Assembly (NCBI RefSeq): GCF_003428885.1
Contig: NZ_QQRU01000007.1
Location: 78,996-142,995 of the forward strand
DNA: 64,000 bases
Source of the DNA: Streptococcus sp. LQJ-218
GTDB lineage: Bacteria; Bacillota; Bacilli; Lactobacillales; Streptococcaceae
Direction of reading: 5' to 3'
The translations under genes and the position numbers were made by a program. This document shows positions 23,878 to 34,272 of this stretch, piece after piece; within the stretch, counting starts at the first letter, position 1, and each line of letters starts with the position of its first letter. A model generated the notes under the pieces. It had not been told where the DNA came from and did not search any database. It saw nothing but the letters and a program-made list of their open reading frames with translations.

Positions 23878-23910
23878 GAGACCGACAGTTGTTTTATCGG
23901 TCTCTTTTTA
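23878..23910 (+). terminator. Terminator after recR
   Basis: GAGACCGA and TCGGTCTC around an 11-base loop, then TTTTTAG. Confidence 0.85.
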
Positions 23911-23960
23911 GATTTATTGAAGACCAGTATCAAGTTCAAGTTTCAAAAAAGAAGCAAATA

Positions 23961-23969
23961 TGATATACT
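23961..23969 (+). promoter_or_regulatory. Extended -10 promoter before ddl
   Basis: TGA followed by TATACT (23964-23969), 38 bases before the ddl start. No clear -35. Confidence 0.5.
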
Positions 23970-24006
23970 AAAGAACGAGTATTCTATTAGAATTGGAACA
24001 AATAAT

Positions 24007-25050
24007 ATGAAACAAACGATTATTCTTTTATACGGTGGACGTAGTGCAGAACGTGAAGTATCTGTATTATCAGCTGAGAGTGTCATGCGTGCAGTCAACT
24101 ACGACCGTTTCACAGTCAAGACTTTCTTCATCAGCCAGTCAGGTGACTTTATTAAAACGCAAGAATTTAGCCAGACTCCAGGTCAAGAGGATCGTCTTAT
24201 GACCAATGAAACCATTGATTGGGACAAGAAAATTGCTCCAAGTGTCATCTACGAAGAAGGAGCTGTTGTTTTTCCAGTTCTTCATGGTCCGATGGGAGAA
24301 GATGGCTCTGTTCAAGGATTCCTTGAGGTTTTGAAAATGCCTTATGTTGGTTGTAACATCTTGTCAGCTAGTCTTGCCATGGATAAAATCACGACCAAGC
24401 GCGTCTTAGGATCTGTCGGGATTGACCAAGTTCCTTATGTAGCCATCGTCGAAGGTGATGATATGACTTCTAAAATCGCTGAAGTGGAAGAAAAATTGAC
24501 TTATCCAGTCTTCACGAAGCCGTCAAACATGGGTTCAAGTGTCGGTATTTCTAAGTCTGAAAATCAAGAAGAACTTCGCCAAGCCTTGGAACTTGCCTTC
24601 CGATATGATAGCCGTGTTTTGGTAGAACAAGGAGTAAATGCCCGTGAAATCGAGGTTGGTCTACTGGGCAACTACGATGTCAAAAGCACGCTTCCAGGAG
24701 AAGTTGTCAAAGATGTTGCCTTTTATGACTACGATGCCAAGTATATTGATAACAAGATTACCATGGATATCCCAGCTAAAATCAGTGATGATGTGGTAGC
24801 TGTCATGCGTCAAAATGCAGAAACTGCCTTTCGTGCCATTGGTGGGCTCGGTCTATCACGTTGCGACTTTTTCTATACAGATAAAGGGGAAATTTTCCTA
24901 AATGAGCTCAATACTATGCCAGGTTTCACTCAATGGTCTATGTATCCCTTGCTTTGGGATAATATGGGGATTAGCTATCCAGAGCTAATCGAGCGTTTGG
25001 TTGACCTCGCTAAGGAAAGTTTTGATAAGCGCGAAGCGCATTTGCTATAA
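24007..25050 (+). CDS. ddl: D-alanine--D-alanine ligase
   Basis: An ATP-grasp enzyme that joins two D-Ala residues for the cell wall precursor. 347 residues. Seen are the N-terminal [48 protein letters not shown], the substrate-loop YDYDAKY and metal ligands in [11 protein letters not shown]. Vancomycin-sensitive type (Tyr in the omega loop). The start at 24007 matches the family N-terminus; a reading from 23917 runs across the promoter and is rejected. The site (attggaac) is weak. Confidence 0.96.
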   Translation: MKQTIILLYGGRSAEREVSVLSAESVMRAVNYDRFTVKTFFISQSGDFIKTQEFSQTPGQEDRLMTNETIDWDKKIAPSVIYEEGAVVFPVLHGPMGEDGSVQGFLEVLKMPYVGCNILSASLAMDKITTKRVLGSVGIDQVPYVAIVEGDDMTSKIAEVEEKLTYPVFTKPSNMGSSVGISKSENQEELRQALELAFRYDSRVLVEQGVNAREIEVGLLGNYDVKSTLPGEVVKDVAFYDYDAKYIDNKITMDIPAKISDDVVAVMRQNAETAFRAIGGLGLSRCDFFYTDKGEIFLNELNTMPGFTQWSMYPLLWDNMGISYPELIERLVDLAKESFDKREAHLL

Positions 25051-25133
25051 AAATGAAAGAGGGGGTAGAAGCCAGAACCGTCGCTGTAGGTGAGTCGAGT
25101 TCTCGGACTTCAACCCTTTTTAAAGGAGTAGAA

Positions 25134-26507
25134 ATGAAATTAACAATCCATGAAGTGGCCCAAGCTGTTGGAGCTAAAAATGATGTCAGCATCTTTGAGG
25201 ATACTCAGTTGGAAAAAGCTGAGTTTGACAGTCGTTTGATTGAGCCAGGTGATTTGTTTGTGCCCCTCAAAGGTGTGCGTGATGGCCATGACTTTATCGA
25301 AACAGCTTTTGAAAATGGTGCAGTAGTAACTCTGTCTGAGAAAGAGCTTGCAAATCATCCCTACATTTTAGTAGATGATGTTTTGACTGCCTTTCAACAG
25401 CTAGCTACCTACTATCTTGAGAAAACAGGAGTTGATGTCTTAGCTGTTACGGGTTCAAATGGCAAGACAACGACCAAGGATATGTTGGCGCACTTACTGT
25501 CAACGACCTACAAGACCTACAAAACACAAGGCAACTACAATAACGAGATCGGACTTCCATACACAGTTCTCCATATGCCAGATGATACTGAAAAGTTAGT
25601 CTTGGAGATGGGACAGGATCACCTGGGAGATATCCATCTCTTGTCTGAATTGGCTCATCCAAAAACAGCTATCGTGACCTTGGTTGGAGAGGCTCATTTG
25701 GCTTTTTTCAAAGATCGTTCGGAAATTGCCAAAGGAAAAATGCAAATTGCTGATGGGATGACACCTGGTTCCTTACTTTTGGTGCCAGCTGATCAGATTG
25801 TAGAGGACTACTTGCCTACTGATAAAAAGGTGGTTCGTTTTGGTCAAGGAGCAGAGTTGGAAATTACCGACTTGGTTGAGCGCAAAGATAATCTGACCTT
25901 CAAGGCCAATTTCTTGCAGCAAGCTCTTGATTTGCCAGTGACTGGTAAATACAATGCCACCAATGCTATGATTGCATCCTATGTTGCTCTACAAGAAGGA
26001 GTTTCAGAGGAGCAAATTCGTCAGGCCTTCCAAAATCTTGAATTGACGCGTAACCGTACCGAGTGGAAGAAAGCGGCCAATGGAGCAGATATTCTGTCTG
26101 ACGTATACAATGCCAATCCAACTGCTATGAAGCTGATTTTAGAGACTTTCTCTGCCATTCCAGCCAATGAAGGTGGCAAGAAAATTGCAGTTCTAGCAGA
26201 CATGAAGGAACTCGGTGACCAGTCTATTCAACTCCATAATCAGATGATTTTGAGCCTTTCTCCAGATGTGCTGGATACCGTTATTTTCTACGGTGAAGAT
26301 ATCGCTGACTTGGCTCAATTAGCCAGTCAAATGTTCCCAATCGGCCACGTTTACTACTTCAAGAAAACAGAAGACCAAGACCAATTTGAAGACTTAGTTA
26401 AGCAGGTTAAAGAAAGCCTTGGAGCTAATGACCAAATCCTGCTCAAAGGCTCTAACTCTATGAATCTAGCCAAGTTGGTAGAAAGTTTAGAAAATGAAGC
26501 CAAGTGA
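25134..26507 (+). CDS. murF: UDP-MurNAc-tripeptide--D-alanyl-D-alanine ligase
   Basis: MurF adds the D-Ala-D-Ala made by Ddl to the UDP-MurNAc tripeptide in the cytoplasm. 457 residues. Visible are the N-terminal uridine-binding domain (FDSRLIEPGDLFVPLKG), the P-loop VTGSNGKTTTKDM, MGQDHLGDI and the C-terminal ligase domain (DVYNANPTAM, LKGSNSMNL). The start at 25134 follows aaaggagtagaa; the longer frame from 25053 includes an imperfect inverted repeat and is rejected. It overlaps the broken Nudix gene by 14 bases. Confidence 0.96.
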   Translation: MKLTIHEVAQAVGAKNDVSIFEDTQLEKAEFDSRLIEPGDLFVPLKGVRDGHDFIETAFENGAVVTLSEKELANHPYILVDDVLTAFQQLATYYLEKTGVDVLAVTGSNGKTTTKDMLAHLLSTTYKTYKTQGNYNNEIGLPYTVLHMPDDTEKLVLEMGQDHLGDIHLLSELAHPKTAIVTLVGEAHLAFFKDRSEIAKGKMQIADGMTPGSLLLVPADQIVEDYLPTDKKVVRFGQGAELEITDLVERKDNLTFKANFLQQALDLPVTGKYNATNAMIASYVALQEGVSEEQIRQAFQNLELTRNRTEWKKAANGADILSDVYNANPTAMKLILETFSAIPANEGGKKIAVLADMKELGDQSIQLHNQMILSLSPDVLDTVIFYGEDIADLAQLASQMFPIGHVYYFKKTEDQDQFEDLVKQVKESLGANDQILLKGSNSMNLAKLVESLENEAK

Positions 26508-27104
26508 TTTTGTCAAGTATTTGCAAAGAATGATTGCCCTTACAGATACTGGATTAACCTTTACAAAGGACCCTTTTGACCGTGAGCGCTACGAAGACTT
26601 GCGAAGCCTGTTATCTGAAATGTTGAATCAGGGATTAGATATAGATTCCGAAGAAGTGGCAGAAGTCTTGAAGCCAACTTCTGCTTATGCGACTCCGTTA
26701 ATGGACGTCCGTGCTTGGATTGTTGAGGACGAAAAGATTTGTCTGGTTAGGGGACAAGGAGAGAATGATTGGGCTTTGCCAGGTGGCTTTGGTGAAGTCG
26801 GCTATTCTCCAACAGAAAATATTCTCAAGGAATTGAAGAAGAAACCGGTTTTGAAGCTAAAGTAGAAAGACTACTAGCTGTTTTTGATACCAATCGTTTC
26901 CAACTACAGAGCAAACAATATACAAAATTTGTCTTTGAATGTAAGCTTCTTGATGGACAATTCCAAGAAAATCAAGAAATTGCTGATCTTCAATTTTTTG
27001 CTATTGACCAACTGCCAGCCTTATCTGAAAAACGCATTACCAAGGAACAAATAGAGATTCTTTGGCAGGTTTATCAAGGTCAGAGGGAGCAATATCTTGA
27101 TTAA
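26494..27104 (+). pseudogene. Frameshifted Nudix hydrolase
   Basis: Two frames make one protein. The first starts at 26494 (MKPSDFVKYLQRM), carries an N-terminal hydrolase-associated region and WALPGGFGEVGYSPTEN, and stops at 26865. The rest, from 26835 in the shifted frame, reads EEETGFEAKVERLL to the stop at 27104. The break falls inside the Nudix box (GX5EX7REUXEEXGU) at about 26830-26835, where the loss of one base turns an expected KEVEEETG into KELKKKPV. The family splits nucleoside diphosphate derivatives. Inactive unless slippage restores the frame; a sequencing error is possible. Confidence 0.88.
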
Positions 27105-27148
27105 GAAGATGATTATCGTATTTCTAAATCCATTTTTCTTACGTAGCA

Positions 27149-27157
27149 TGGTACAAT
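27149..27157 (+). promoter_or_regulatory. Extended -10 promoter before the YwaF-like gene
   Basis: TGG TACAAT, with the ATG 38 bases further on. Confidence 0.5.
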
Positions 27158-27194
27158 AATAAGTAGGAACATTTTGAATCATGAGGAAGACTAG

Positions 27195-27899
27195 ATGAAT
27201 TTATGGGATATTTTCTTTACGACTCAGGCAACCGAGCCACCCAAATTTGACCTTTTTTGGTATGTCAGTATATTTACACTTTTGGCTTTGATCTTTTATA
27301 CAGCCTATCGTTATCGTGAAAAGAAGGCTTATCAACGATTTTTCCAAATCTTACAGGCGGTTCAGTTGATCTTTCTTTATGGTTGGTATTGGATTACTCG
27401 TATGCCTCTGTCAGAAAGTTTACCATTTTACCATTGTCGTATGGCTATGTTTGTGGTGCTTTTGCTGCCTGGTCAGTCTAAATATAGGCAGTATTTTGCA
27501 TTGTTGGGAACATTCGGGACATTAGCGGCCTTTGTTTACCCAGTGTCAGATGCCTATCCTTTCCCACATATTACGATTTTATCCTTTATCTTTGGGCACT
27601 TAGCTCTCTTGGGGAACTCATTGGTTTATCTCTTGAGACAGTATGATGCACGATTGCTGGATGTGAAGGGAATTTTTCTCATAACCTTTGCCCTAGATGC
27701 CTTAATTTTTGTGGTTAATTTAGTAACAGGTGGAGATTATGGATTCTTGACAAAACCACCATTGGTTGGAGACCATGGCTTAGTAGCTAATTATTTAATT
27801 GTTTCCCTGGTCTTGTCAGCGGCGATGACGTTGACAAAGAAAATTTTGGAACTATTTTTAGAACAAGAAGAAGAAAAAATGATTGCAAAGAAAGCATAG
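27195..27899 (+). CDS. TIGR02206/YwaF-family membrane protein
   Basis: 234 residues with about six to seven membrane helices and the family-typical SLPFYHCRMAMFVVLLLPGQSKY, PHITILSFIFGHLALLGNSLVYL and GGDYGFLTKPPL. The role is unknown. It has its own extended -10 promoter and a terminator directly after the stop, so it is monocistronic between the wall-precursor and division genes. Confidence 0.82.
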   Translation: MNLWDIFFTTQATEPPKFDLFWYVSIFTLLALIFYTAYRYREKKAYQRFFQILQAVQLIFLYGWYWITRMPLSESLPFYHCRMAMFVVLLLPGQSKYRQYFALLGTFGTLAAFVYPVSDAYPFPHITILSFIFGHLALLGNSLVYLLRQYDARLLDVKGIFLITFALDALIFVVNLVTGGDYGFLTKPPLVGDHGLVANYLIVSLVLSAAMTLTKKILELFLEQEEEKMIAKKA

Positions 27900-27918
27900 A
27901 CATGAGCTTTCTTTTTTT
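27887..27918 (+). terminator. Terminator after the YwaF-like gene
   Basis: AAAGAAAGC and GCTTTCTTT flank a loop holding the end of the gene, then a T-run. It overlaps the last codons. Confidence 0.8.
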
Positions 27919-28132
27919 CATAAATCTGATTTTTTATAAATTTTTTGGAAAAATCTAGTCTACTGAGTCTAAAATAGTACTATGTGGCTGTTGAAATATT
28001 TCTAGAAATTAATTTGACTTTTCTAAATGATTTGTACAGATCTTATTTCAATCTACTATAAAAAAGCTGTTAAGCGAATGTGAAAAAATGGTAAGTAAAT
28101 TTAGGAAAAACCAAGCACGATTGGATTTTTTG

Positions 28133-28141
28133 TGTTATAAT
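28133..28141 (+). promoter_or_regulatory. Extended -10 promoter before ftsA
   Basis: TGT TATAAT (28136-28141), about 78 bases before ftsA. The rest of 27919-28132 is AT-rich with nothing else recognised. Confidence 0.6.
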
Positions 28142-28218
28142 ATTCTGTGAATAGTTATGCCCTATTTTAGCTATATTGAATAGAAGTTTGAAACTTGGAA
28201 GAGAGAGGATGCGATGTA

Positions 28219-29598
28219 ATGACTAGAGATGGTTTTTTTACAGGCTTAGATATCGGAACTAATTCGATTAAAGTATTGGTTGCCGAGCTTAGAAATGGTG
28301 AACTTAATGTAATTGGTGTAAGTAATGCCAAGAGTAAAGGTGTAAAGGATGGGATTATCGTTGATATTGAAGCAGCAGCAACTGCTATCAAGTCAGCTAT
28401 TTCCCAAGCAGAAGAGAAAGCTGGCATTTCAATCAAATCAGTGAATGTTGGTTTGCCTGGAAATCTTTTGCAAGTAGAACCAACTCAAGGAATGATTCCA
28501 GTTACATCTGATACAAAAGAAATTACAGATCAAGATGTCGAAAATGTTGTCAAATCAGCCTTGACAAAGAGTATAACACCAGATCGTGAAGTCATTACTT
28601 TTATTCCAGAAGAATTTATCGTAGATGGTTTCCAAGGGATTCGTGACCCACGTGGTATGATGGGAGTTCGTCTTGAAATGCGTGGTTTACTTTACACAGG
28701 TCCACGTACTATTTTTCACAATTTACGCAAGACAGTTGAACGCTCAGGAGTTCAAGTTGAAAATATTATTATTTCACCATTGGCTTTGGTTCGTTCAGTC
28801 TTGAATGAAGGAGAGCGTGAATTTGGAGCTACTGTGATTGATATGGGAGCGGGTCAAACAACTGTTGCTACAATCCGTAACCAAGAACTCCAGTTTACAA
28901 ACATTCTTCAAGAAGGTGGAGATTATGTCACAAAAGATATCTCTAAAGTCTTGAAGACTTCACAAAAACTAGCTGAAGGATTGAAATTGAACTATGGTGA
29001 GGCCTACCCTTCACTTGCAAGCAATGAAACTTTCCAAGTTGAAGTAATTGGTGAAGTAGAGCCTGTAGAAGTTACAGAAAGTTACTTAGCAGAGATCATT
29101 TCAGCTCGCATTAAACACATTTTTGAACAAATCAAACAAGAGTTGGAAAGAAGACATTTGTTGGATCTTCCAGGTGGGATTGTTCTGATTGGTGGAAATG
29201 CTATTTTACCAGGTATTGTAGAACTTGCACAGGAAGTATTTGGCGTTGGTGTCAAACTTTACGTTCCAAATCAAGTTGGAATCCGTAACCCTGCCTTTGC
29301 TCATGTGATTAGTTTGTCTGAATTTGCAGGACAATTGACGGAAGTGCATTTATTAGCACAACGAGCAGTTAGAGGTGAGGATACTTTGCGTCATCAACCA
29401 ATTAATTTTGGTGGGATGATTCAACGCGTTACGCAGGTAGCACAACCTACCCCTATTCAACCAGTTCAAAATACTGAGGTAGAGCAATCAGCTTCTACGA
29501 ACGTAGTTGCTCCGAAAGAAGATAAAGTATCTTCTCAAAATAAACCAAAAATCGCAGATCGCTTCCGTGGTTTAATTGGAAGTATGTTTGATGAATAA
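28219..29598 (+). CDS. ftsA: Cell division protein FtsA
   Basis: An actin-like protein that anchors FtsZ to the membrane. 459 residues: phosphate loop GLDIGTNSIKVLV, the SHS2/1C region, VIDMGAGQTTVA, ILIGGNAILPG-type C-terminal lobe, a long variable Gln/Pro/Thr linker (about 395-440) and the C-terminal amphipathic membrane helix ADRFRGLIGSMFDE. The ATG at 28219 is used; TTG at 28195 is not needed. First gene of the ftsA-ftsZ-ylmE-sepF-ylmG-ylmH-divIVA unit. Confidence 0.96.
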   Translation: MTRDGFFTGLDIGTNSIKVLVAELRNGELNVIGVSNAKSKGVKDGIIVDIEAAATAIKSAISQAEEKAGISIKSVNVGLPGNLLQVEPTQGMIPVTSDTKEITDQDVENVVKSALTKSITPDREVITFIPEEFIVDGFQGIRDPRGMMGVRLEMRGLLYTGPRTIFHNLRKTVERSGVQVENIIISPLALVRSVLNEGEREFGATVIDMGAGQTTVATIRNQELQFTNILQEGGDYVTKDISKVLKTSQKLAEGLKLNYGEAYPSLASNETFQVEVIGEVEPVEVTESYLAEIISARIKHIFEQIKQELERRHLLDLPGGIVLIGGNAILPGIVELAQEVFGVGVKLYVPNQVGIRNPAFAHVISLSEFAGQLTEVHLLAQRAVRGEDTLRHQPINFGGMIQRVTQVAQPTPIQPVQNTEVEQSASTNVVAPKEDKVSSQNKPKIADRFRGLIGSMFDE

Positions 29599-29612
29599 AA
29601 GAGGAAAAATAA

Positions 29613-30872
<1,260 letters not shown>

Positions 30873-30876
30873 GTAA

Positions 30877-31548
30877 ATGAATTTGAAAGAAAATACAGAA
30901 CGTGTTTTTCAACAAATAAAAGAAGCAAGTCAGCAGGCAGGAAGAGAAGAAAATTCTGTTTCGGTTCTTGCTGTTACAAAATATGTAGACGTACCGACAG
31001 CGGAGGCTTTGCTTCCGCTAGGTGTGCATCATATTGGTGAAAATCGTGTGGATAAATTTCTTGAGAAATATGAAGCTTTAAAAGACAGAAATATTACCTG
31101 GCATTTAATCGGAACCTTGCAAAGACGCAAGGTTAAAGACGTCATTCAGTATGTTGATTATTTTCACGCTTTGGATTCATTAAAGCTAGCAGAGGAAATT
31201 CAAAAAAGAAGTGACCGAGTTGTTAAGTGTTTCTTACAAGTGAATATATCAGAGGAAGAGAGCAAACATGGTTTTTCAAAGGAAGAACTATTGGAGCTCT
31301 TGCCAGAATTGGCTTCCTTAGATAAAATTGAGTATGTCGGCTTGATGACCATGGCTCCTTATGAAGCTAATAGTGATGAGTTGAAAGAGATTTTTAAAGC
31401 AACACAGAATTTGCAACTAGAAATTAGAGAAAAACAAATTACCAATATGCCAATGATGGACTTGAGTATGGGTATGAGTCGTGACTACAAGGAAGCGATT
31501 GAATTTGGCTCGACCTTTGTCAGAATTGGTACAGCATTTTTTAAATAG
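30877..31548 (+). CDS. ylmE: YggS-family PLP-binding protein YlmE
   Basis: 223 residues of the COG0325/PLPBP family, involved in vitamin B6 and amino acid homeostasis. The PLP lysine is in LAVTKYVDV; also NRVDKFLEKY, WHLIGTLQRRK, LMTMAPY and MDLSMGMSRDYKEAIEFGSTFVRIG. It begins 4 bases after the ftsZ stop with no visible ribosome site, so it probably depends on translational coupling to ftsZ. The position is conserved in Gram-positive division clusters. Confidence 0.94.
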   Translation: MNLKENTERVFQQIKEASQQAGREENSVSVLAVTKYVDVPTAEALLPLGVHHIGENRVDKFLEKYEALKDRNITWHLIGTLQRRKVKDVIQYVDYFHALDSLKLAEEIQKRSDRVVKCFLQVNISEEESKHGFSKEELLELLPELASLDKIEYVGLMTMAPYEANSDELKEIFKATQNLQLEIREKQITNMPMMDLSMGMSRDYKEAIEFGSTFVRIGTAFFK

Positions 31549-31557
31549 GAAAGAAAT

Positions 31558-32091
31558 ATGTCTTTAAAAGATAGATTTGATAAATTTATAGATTATTTTA
31601 CAGAAGACGGAGAAGATGTTGGTACTACTTATCAGCCTAAAACTGAAGAGCCAATTGTGACTTCAGGCCCGTATGTTCAAGAGTTACCTCAACAAGCTGG
31701 TAGTACGCCATCTAAAGATAAAAATATCACTCGTCTACATGCCCGTCAACAAGAGTTAGCTATGCAAACTCAACGTTCTACTGATAAGGTGACGATTGAT
31801 GTTCGTTATCCTCGTAAATACGAAGATGCTACAGAAATTGTTGATTTATTAGTTGGTAATGAAAGTATTTTGATTGATTTTCAATATATGACAGAAGTTC
31901 AAGCACGTCGTTGTTTGGATTATCTGGATGGGGCTCGCTACGTTTTAGCAGGTAACATGAAAAAGGTAGCATCTACTATGTTCCTGCTGACACCAGTTGA
32001 TGTTGTCGTGAATATTGAAGATATCAAAATTCCAGATGAATCACAAAATGGTGAATTTGGATTTGATATGAAACGTACGAGAATAAGATAA
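31558..32091 (+). CDS. sepF: Cell division protein SepF
   Basis: 177 residues: an N-terminal amphipathic membrane-binding helix ([15 protein letters not shown]), a flexible linker, and the C-terminal SepF/DUF552 domain ([51 protein letters not shown]). It bundles and anchors FtsZ filaments. Its stop codon overlaps the ylmG start by one base. Confidence 0.95.
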   Translation: MSLKDRFDKFIDYFTEDGEDVGTTYQPKTEEPIVTSGPYVQELPQQAGSTPSKDKNITRLHARQQELAMQTQRSTDKVTIDVRYPRKYEDATEIVDLLVGNESILIDFQYMTEVQARRCLDYLDGARYVLAGNMKKVASTMFLLTPVDVVVNIEDIKIPDESQNGEFGFDMKRTRIR

Positions 32092-32354
32092 TGCTCTTTC
32101 TCATTCGTTTTATTCAAAATGCAGTGGATATCTATTCACTGATTTTAATCATTTTTGCTTTAATGTCTTGGTTTCCCAATGCTTATGAATCACGTCTTGG
32201 TCGATTGATTATTAGCTTCGTAAAACCGATAATAGCTCCCTTGCAACGTTTACCTCTCCAGATTGCAGGTCTTGACTTGTCTGTCTGGATTGCGGTATTA
32301 CTAGTTCACTTCCTAGGGGAACAGTTGATTCGATTTTTAGTGATTTTTCTATGA
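32091..32354 (+). CDS. ylmG: YggT-family membrane protein YlmG
   Basis: 87 residues with two membrane helices and the YggT pattern DIYSLILIIFALMSWFPNA then PIIAPLQRLPLQIAGLDLS. Members are linked to division or septum formation, mechanism unknown. Overlaps both neighbours (one base with sepF, four with ylmH), so expression is tightly coupled. Confidence 0.93.
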   Translation: MLFLIRFIQNAVDIYSLILIIFALMSWFPNAYESRLGRLIISFVKPIIAPLQRLPLQIAGLDLSVWIAVLLVHFLGEQLIRFLVIFL

Positions 32355-33136
32355 ACAAGATGATTTATCAACACTTTTCTAAGAATGATTCGTCATTTAT
32401 TGATAAGGGAGTAGAATGGATAAATAAGGTAGAAGATTCTTATTCTCCTTTTTTAACACCCTTTGTAAATCCCCATCAAGAAAAGATTTTAAAGGTTCTA
32501 GCATCAACCAACGGCATCTCCTACATGAGCAGTCGGCAGTTTCTTGAAACTGAATATGTTCGGGTTCTCCTGTACCCTGATTATTTTGAGCCAGAATTTT
32601 CTGATTTTGAACTATCCTTGCAAGAAATTGTCTATCCTAGTAAGTTTGAGCGCTTAACACATGCAAAAATATTAGGAACAGTTTTAAATCAGCTGGGAAT
32701 CGATAGGAAGCTATTTGGTGATATCTTAGTCAATGAAGAGAGGGCGCAGATTATCATTAATCGACAGTTTATGCTCCTTTTTCAAGATGGTATTACGAAA
32801 ATTGCTCGTTTACCGGTTCGTCTAGAAGAACGGAATTTTACTGAGAGAATTGCTACAGTAGAAGATTATCAAGAATTAGATATTCATATTGCTAGTTCTA
32901 GATTAGATGTTTTTCTAGCAGGTGTCTTCAAGCTGTCTAGAAATAAGGCAAGTCAGTTAATTGAAAAACAGGCAGTCCAAGTGAATTATCATTTAGTTGA
33001 AAAATCAGATTTTTCAGTTCAAGTTGGTGATTTGATTAGTGTAAGGAAATTTGGTCGATTGAAACTCGTTAGAGATAATGGGCAAACAAAAAAAGATAAA
33101 AAGAAATTAACGGTCCAATTGTTATTAAGTAAGTGA
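32351..33136 (+). CDS. ylmH: S4-domain RNA-binding protein YlmH
   Basis: 261 residues: an N-terminal YlmH domain, then a C-terminal S4 RNA-binding domain (ASSRLDVFLAGVFKLSRNKASQLIEKQAVQVNY, about 175-215) and a lysine-rich tail. Related S4 proteins, YlmH of Bacillus included, help rescue obstructed large ribosomal subunits. Found between ylmG and divIVA as in other firmicutes. Confidence 0.93.
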   Translation: MNKMIYQHFSKNDSSFIDKGVEWINKVEDSYSPFLTPFVNPHQEKILKVLASTNGISYMSSRQFLETEYVRVLLYPDYFEPEFSDFELSLQEIVYPSKFERLTHAKILGTVLNQLGIDRKLFGDILVNEERAQIIINRQFMLLFQDGITKIARLPVRLEERNFTERIATVEDYQELDIHIASSRLDVFLAGVFKLSRNKASQLIEKQAVQVNYHLVEKSDFSVQVGDLISVRKFGRLKLVRDNGQTKKDKKKLTVQLLLSK

Positions 33137-33144
33137 GGAAAAAT

Positions 33145-34020
33145 ATGCCAATTACATCATTAGAAATTAAAGATAAAACCTTTAGCACACGCTTCAGAGG
33201 GTTTGATCAAGAAGAAGTAGATGAATTTTTAGATATTGTAGTTCGTGATTATGAAGATTTAGTTCGCTCTAATCATGACAAGGATTTACATATTAAGAGT
33301 TTGGAAGAGCGTTTGTCTTACTTTGATGAGATGAAAGATTCATTGAGTCAATCTGTATTGATTGCTCAGGATACAGCTGAGCGAGTAAAACAAGCTGCAA
33401 CAGAACGTTCAAACAATATCATCCACCAAGCAGAGCAAGATGCCCAACGTTTGTTGGAAGAAGCTAAGTACAAGGCAAATGAAATTCTTCGTCAAGCAAC
33501 TGACAACGCTAAGAAGGTTGCTGTCGAAACTGAAGAATTGAAGAACAAGAGCCGTGTTTTCCATCAACGTCTTAAATCTACAATTGAGAGCCAGTTAGCA
33601 ATTGTTGAATCTTCAGATTGGGAAGATATTCTTCGCCCAACAGCGACTTATCTTCAGACAAGTGATGAGGCTTTCAAAGAAGTGGTCAGTGAAGTCTTAG
33701 GTGACTCTGTCTTGCAACAACATCAAGAGGAAGAACCAATTGATATTACTCGCCAGTTTTCCCCCGAGGAAATGGCAGAGTTGCAGGCGCGTATCGAAGC
33801 GGCTAATAAGGAACTTGCAGAAGTCGAAGCAAGAGCTGAGCAGGAACAAGTGGTTTCACCAGCTCCGGTTGTTGAAGAAAGTCCAGCTCATCCAGTTGGT
33901 CCAATGTATGAGGAGCCAGAAGTAGCTCCAAGCCATTACTCAGGACCAACACCAGCTACTGAAGCTGTAAACTCAGAACCAGGTTTTGCGGCACCGCAAG
34001 AATCTGTTACAATTTTATAA
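33145..34020 (+). CDS. divIVA: Division and polarity protein DivIVA
   Basis: 291 residues. The start MPITSLEIKDKTFSTRFRGFDQEEVDEFLD is the conserved membrane-curvature-sensing domain, followed by long coiled coils (about 30-150) and a Glu/Pro-rich C-terminal tail. ATG 33145 has gaggaaaa upstream; an ATG at 33133 overlaps ylmH and lacks a site. In streptococci it organises septal and pole growth and is a target of the StkP kinase. Last gene of the division unit. Confidence 0.95.
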   Translation: MPITSLEIKDKTFSTRFRGFDQEEVDEFLDIVVRDYEDLVRSNHDKDLHIKSLEERLSYFDEMKDSLSQSVLIAQDTAERVKQAATERSNNIIHQAEQDAQRLLEEAKYKANEILRQATDNAKKVAVETEELKNKSRVFHQRLKSTIESQLAIVESSDWEDILRPTATYLQTSDEAFKEVVSEVLGDSVLQQHQEEEPIDITRQFSPEEMAELQARIEAANKELAEVEARAEQEQVVSPAPVVEESPAHPVGPMYEEPEVAPSHYSGPTPATEAVNSEPGFAAPQESVTIL

Positions 34021-34024
34021 GAAA

Positions 34025-34243
34025 TAATCTGAGAACAATATTTTATCCTTATATTTCCAGCGAGTAGGAGATGGTGTGAGCCCTGCATTCCCTATTGATA
34101 AGATTATCCTCTCAAAAACTCAAGTCTGAATGGAGTAAGATTTGACGTTCCCCACGTTACGGGATAAGAGGGAGAAAGATGAAATCTTTTTCCGAACAAA
34201 GGTGGTACCACGATTTTCGTCCTTTTTGGAAGTCGTGGTTTTT
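34025..34243 (+). promoter_or_regulatory. T-box riboswitch for ileS
   Basis: The leader has the GGTGTGAG element of stem I (34073-34081), the conserved T-box AAGGTGGTACCACG (34199-34212) that pairs with an uncharged tRNA acceptor end, and a terminator (CCACGA with TCGTGG, then TTTTT, ending at 34243). The antiterminator uses the T-box. The sensed tRNA should be tRNA-Ile; the specifier codon was not fixed. Confidence 0.92.
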
Positions 34244-34272
34244 AATTTGTTACTATTTATAAAGGAGATACC

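Noticed and set aside
25063..25115. Imperfect inverted repeat before murF as a riboswitch
   Set aside because: The pairing has mismatches and no known aptamer motif was seen; it may be a weak terminator after ddl.
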